This document shows, piece after piece, positions 61,937 to 64,000 of a stretch of 64,000 bases of DNA. The position numbers and the translations under genes are program-made. The notes beneath the pieces were generated by a model, which saw only the letters and a program-made list of their open reading frames with translations, had not been told where the DNA came from and did no database searches. Source of the DNA: Micromonospora sp. NBC_00421 (GTDB lineage Bacteria > Actinomycetota > Actinomycetes > Mycobacteriales > Micromonosporaceae); assembly GCF_036017915.1 (NCBI RefSeq), contig NZ_CP107929.1:2697501-2761500 (forward strand), written 5' to 3'. Within the stretch, counting starts at the first letter, position 1, and every line of letters begins with the position of its first letter.

Positions 61937-61960
61937 CGCCCGCGCCTCCAGTCTGATGTG

Positions 61961-62003
61961 GAACGGGTACGGCCGCTCCGGCGACGGAGGGCCGTACCCG
62001 TTC
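61961..62003 (-). terminator. Terminator of the GH30 gene
   Basis: GAACGGGTACGGCC (61961-61974) and GGCCGTACCCGTTC (61990-62003) form a perfect 14-bp stem with a 15-nt loop, 44 nt after the GH30 stop. Confidence 0.8.
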
Positions 62004-62047
62004 GTTCACTCGTTAGTCGGGCTTGCGGAGGTCGTTGCGTCGGCCGG

Positions 62048-63769
62048 TCAGGCCACGGTGCAGGGGATGCCGTTGAGGGTGAAGGCGGTCGGTTCGGCGG
62101 TGTTGCCGGTGTGGTTGGCCTGGAAGCCGATCTCGACGGTGGCACCGGGGGCGAGCGTGCCGTTGTAACTGACGTTGCGGGCGCTCACCTGGCCGCTGGT
62201 GGGCGAGATGGTGGCGTTCCAGGCAGAAGTGACGGACTGGCCCGACGGCAGGGTGAAGGCCAACGTCCAGCCGTCGATCGTCGAGGTGCCGGTGTTGGTG
62301 ATGGCGATGTTGGCGGTGAAGCCGGAGGCCCAGGTGCTCATCGTGTAGGTGACCCGGGGGCCGGTCCCACCACCGGGCGTGGACGTGGGAGTGGGCGTCG
62401 GGGTGGGGGTGGGGGTCGGAGTGGGCGTGGAGGTGATGGTGGGCGTGGGGGTCGGCGTGGTGCCGCCCACGCTGGTCACGAAGGTCATGATGCTGCGCGC
62501 GGGAAGGGTGACGGTGAGGGAGCCGTTCGACATGGTGAGCGCGCTCTGCGGCGCGACGGTCCGGCTCCCGTCGGTCAGCCAGTTCGAGACGCTACTGGAC
62601 CCGGTGGTGCCCGACAGGGTGAACTGCTGGCTCACCGACGAGGTGTTCTTGTTGACCGCGACGATGACCACGGTGTTCCCACCCCGGTACGCCGAGACGT
62701 AGACGTTCGACGCCGGGTTCGCCGTCGCGTCGACCCGCACGTAGCCGGGGCGGACGAACCTGGCGAAGTGCGCCATCATGGCACCGCGCTTGCTGATCTG
62801 GCCGTCCTCGCGCATCGGGCCGTAGCTGCGCCGCAGGTACCACCAGACGTACGCCTGGAACTCGGCGTCCACCATGGCGCGGTGGATGTGCTCCCCCACG
62901 TCGAGCGCCTCGGGCCAGGCGTCGCCCGAGTTGGCGTTGCTGTTGGGGTAGTAGACCTCGGTCATCCAGAGTTCCTTGCCCGCCCCCTTCTGCTTGAACA
63001 GCGGGTACGGGAAGTTGGAGTACGAGGTGCCGTAGAGGTGGGCCCCGATGATGTCCACGTTGGCCAGCGCGGTGGCGTCGTTGAGGATCGGGTCCGACAT
63101 CGACTTGACGTACTGGAAGGACTCCGGGGCCATGACCCGGGTGCTGATCACCCCGGAGTTCTCCTTGAGGAACTTGATGATCTCGGCGGAGGTCCACCAC
63201 GTCCAGTCGTGCGCGTAGTCGGGCTCGTTCTGCACCGAGATGGCGTAGAGGTTGACCCCGTTGTTGCGCATGTACACGGTGAAGTCGTTCAGGTGCTGGG
63301 CGTAGGCACCGTAGGAGCTGGCCCGGAGCCGCTTCGCGTTGGTCTGGCTGCCCCGGGTGAAGGTCTCGATCATGCTGGCCGGGGGGTTCCACGGCGACGC
63401 GAAGACGGTCGCCCCGAGTTCGACTGCGCGCTTCGCCGTGGCCAGGTCACGGCCGAAGTCCGCCTGGCTCTCGCCGACGGGAATCCGCAGGATGGAGAAG
63501 CCCAGCCGGCCCTCGCCGGTGCCGAACGCCGTGTCCCGCTGGGCGGCGGTCAGGTCGCCGATCCAGGCGGCGTGCGCCATCGCGCCGAACCCCTTGATCG
63601 TCTGCCGCGATGCCGACGGGTTGATGCTCGCCGGTGCGGCCGAGGCCTCCGTGGCCCCCAGGGCCGCCGTGGCCGCTGCCACCGGCAGGGCCCCCAGCGT
63701 GGTCAGGACGACTCTGCGGCTCAACGGCTTTCGCTCGCCGCTCACCGGCCCCATCTGATCCTGCGTCAT
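62048..63769 (-). CDS. Secreted GH30 (subfamily 8-like) glucuronoxylanase with CBM2
   Basis: The 573-aa preprotein has a Tat-like signal (LSRRVVLTTLG, cleavage near residue 45). A GH30 barrel plus side beta-domain spans about 46-435, with acid/base E182 in SVQNEPDY and nucleophile E271 in WMTEVYYPNS. The segment YLRRSYGPMREDG holds the Arg that in XynC-type enzymes binds the glucuronate side chain. A Pro-Thr linker (437-469) and CBM2 (about 474-573) follow. It would cut glucuronoxylan and produce the aldouronic acids used by the GH67 operon. GGAGG precedes the ATG, and a strong promoter with LacI-type operator lies upstream. Confidence 0.92.
   Translation of the reverse strand: MTQDQMGPVSGERKPLSRRVVLTTLGALPVAAATAALGATEASAAPASINPSASRQTIKGFGAMAHAAWIGDLTAAQRDTAFGTGEGRLGFSILRIPVGESQADFGRDLATAKRAVELGATVFASPWNPPASMIETFTRGSQTNAKRLRASSYGAYAQHLNDFTVYMRNNGVNLYAISVQNEPDYAHDWTWWTSAEIIKFLKENSGVISTRVMAPESFQYVKSMSDPILNDATALANVDIIGAHLYGTSYSNFPYPLFKQKGAGKELWMTEVYYPNSNANSGDAWPEALDVGEHIHRAMVDAEFQAYVWWYLRRSYGPMREDGQISKRGAMMAHFARFVRPGYVRVDATANPASNVYVSAYRGGNTVVIVAVNKNTSSVSQQFTLSGTTGSSSVSNWLTDGSRTVAPQSALTMSNGSLTVTLPARSIMTFVTSVGGTTPTPTPTITSTPTPTPTPTPTPTPTSTPGGGTGPRVTYTMSTWASGFTANIAITNTGTSTIDGWTLAFTLPSGQSVTSAWNATISPTSGQVSARNVSYNGTLAPGATVEIGFQANHTGNTAEPTAFTLNGIPCTVA
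62363..62461. repeat. (PT)n linker repeat, GH30 gene
   Basis: A run of short GT/GGC-rich units encodes alternating Pro-Thr residues between the catalytic and CBM2 domains. Confidence 0.75.
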
Positions 63770-63910
63770 GTCTTCCGTCCTCCTGGTGGTGGTGGTGATA
63801 CGCGCCTTCCCGGCCCCATCGACCCGGTCGGCACCGAATCTGCTGCGTCGCCACGGGGTGACCTCGACCTCACCGTCGGCATTTCGACAGCACATATCGA
63901 TCGTGATAAT

Positions 63911-63924
63911 TGTGAACGTTAACG
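63911..63924. promoter_or_regulatory. LacI-type operator, GH30 gene
   Basis: TGTGAACGTTAACG is a near palindrome of the ara-operator family. It lies just downstream of the -10 at 63930, over the expected start of transcription. Confidence 0.65.
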
Positions 63925-63929
63925 GCCGG

Positions 63930-63958
63930 AGTTTAGTTTCCCCTTCCGGAGGGGTCAA
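63930..63958 (-). promoter_or_regulatory. Strong promoter of the GH30 gene
   Basis: On the minus strand TTGACC (63958-63953) and TAAACT (63935-63930) are separated by exactly 17 nt. This is the best-formed promoter in the window and leaves a leader of about 150 nt. Confidence 0.65.
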
Positions 63959-64000
63959 GCATGCGCGGGCGGCACCAACGGGCCGCACCTTTCCGGGCGG

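Noticed and set aside
60770..63922. A 1,050-codon plus-strand frame across YdeI, the methyltransferase remnant and GH30
   Set aside because: It crosses three minus-strand genes and their terminator and shows no recognisable protein, only shadow composition.

Overview
The window looks like chromosome of a high-GC filamentous actinobacterium, most likely Micromonosporaceae (Micromonospora-like). This rests on the very high GC with strong third-position bias, many GTG starts and 4-nt ATGA/GTGA overlaps, secreted enzymes with CBM2 modules on PTTPP/PTPT linkers, and a lasso peptide cluster. It is an inference from style. I see no rRNA, tRNA, CRISPR array, insertion sequence or phage gene.

Layout: (1) 0.1-4.2 kb: a PucR-type regulator and a secreted M14 zinc carboxypeptidase. 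(2) 4.2-8.8 kb, minus strand: a tightly coupled aromatic-polyketide tailoring cassette (ABM-ABM-flavin monooxygenase, small ABM protein, P450, tandem TcmI cyclase) with no polyketide synthase in the window. (3) 9.0-18.9 kb, minus strand: an L-arabinose operon, araB-araD-sugar ABC importer-araA-lacI. (4) 19.1-34.1 kb: xylan side-chain use. It holds D-mannonate dehydratase and a minus-strand operon (GH3, two LplB/YtcP-type permeases, binding lipoprotein, GH39, DUF624, GH67 alpha-glucuronidase), divergent from a BxlR-like LacI repressor and an AXE1-family esterase. A VOC/AraC pair sits inside. (5) 34.5-45.3 kb: secreted enzymes (SGNH-CBM2, CBM2-GH43, GH43-AbfB, and a 1,427-aa protein with two GH43 domains) around ilvE. 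(6) 45.5-55.8 kb: GNAT, AraC regulator, then a lasso peptide cluster whose plus arm (precursor, ABC exporter, cyclase C, RRE protein B1) converges on a minus arm (B2 protease, nucleotidyltransferase, HPr-kinase-like kinase, secreted modular protein). (7) 56.1-60.1 kb: an arsenic locus (arsO-like, arsN1-like / arsR, acr3, arsC). (8) 60.2-64 kb: GNAT, YdeI family, a decayed methyltransferase, and a secreted GH30_8-like glucuronoxylanase with CBM2.

How it works together: secreted GH30, GH43 and esterase enzymes would cut arabinoglucuronoxylan and arabinan. The two ABC importers would take up arabinose and (aldouronic) xylooligosaccharides. GH67, GH39 and GH3 would finish the oligomers inside the cell; AraA/B/D would feed arabinose to the pentose phosphate pathway, and ManD would act on mannonate from glucuronate. 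Two operator families tie this together. A TGTKARCGNTMACA-like palindrome lies before the ara operon, the SGNH/GH43 block, the two-domain GH43 gene and GH30. A CGAAANTTTCG palindrome lies between the GH3 operon and its divergent LacI gene. The item most likely to be new is the lasso cluster: a Gly/Asp-rich, aromatic-free core, kinase and nucleotidyltransferase tailoring genes, and a cyclase without the usual N-terminal glutaminase domain.
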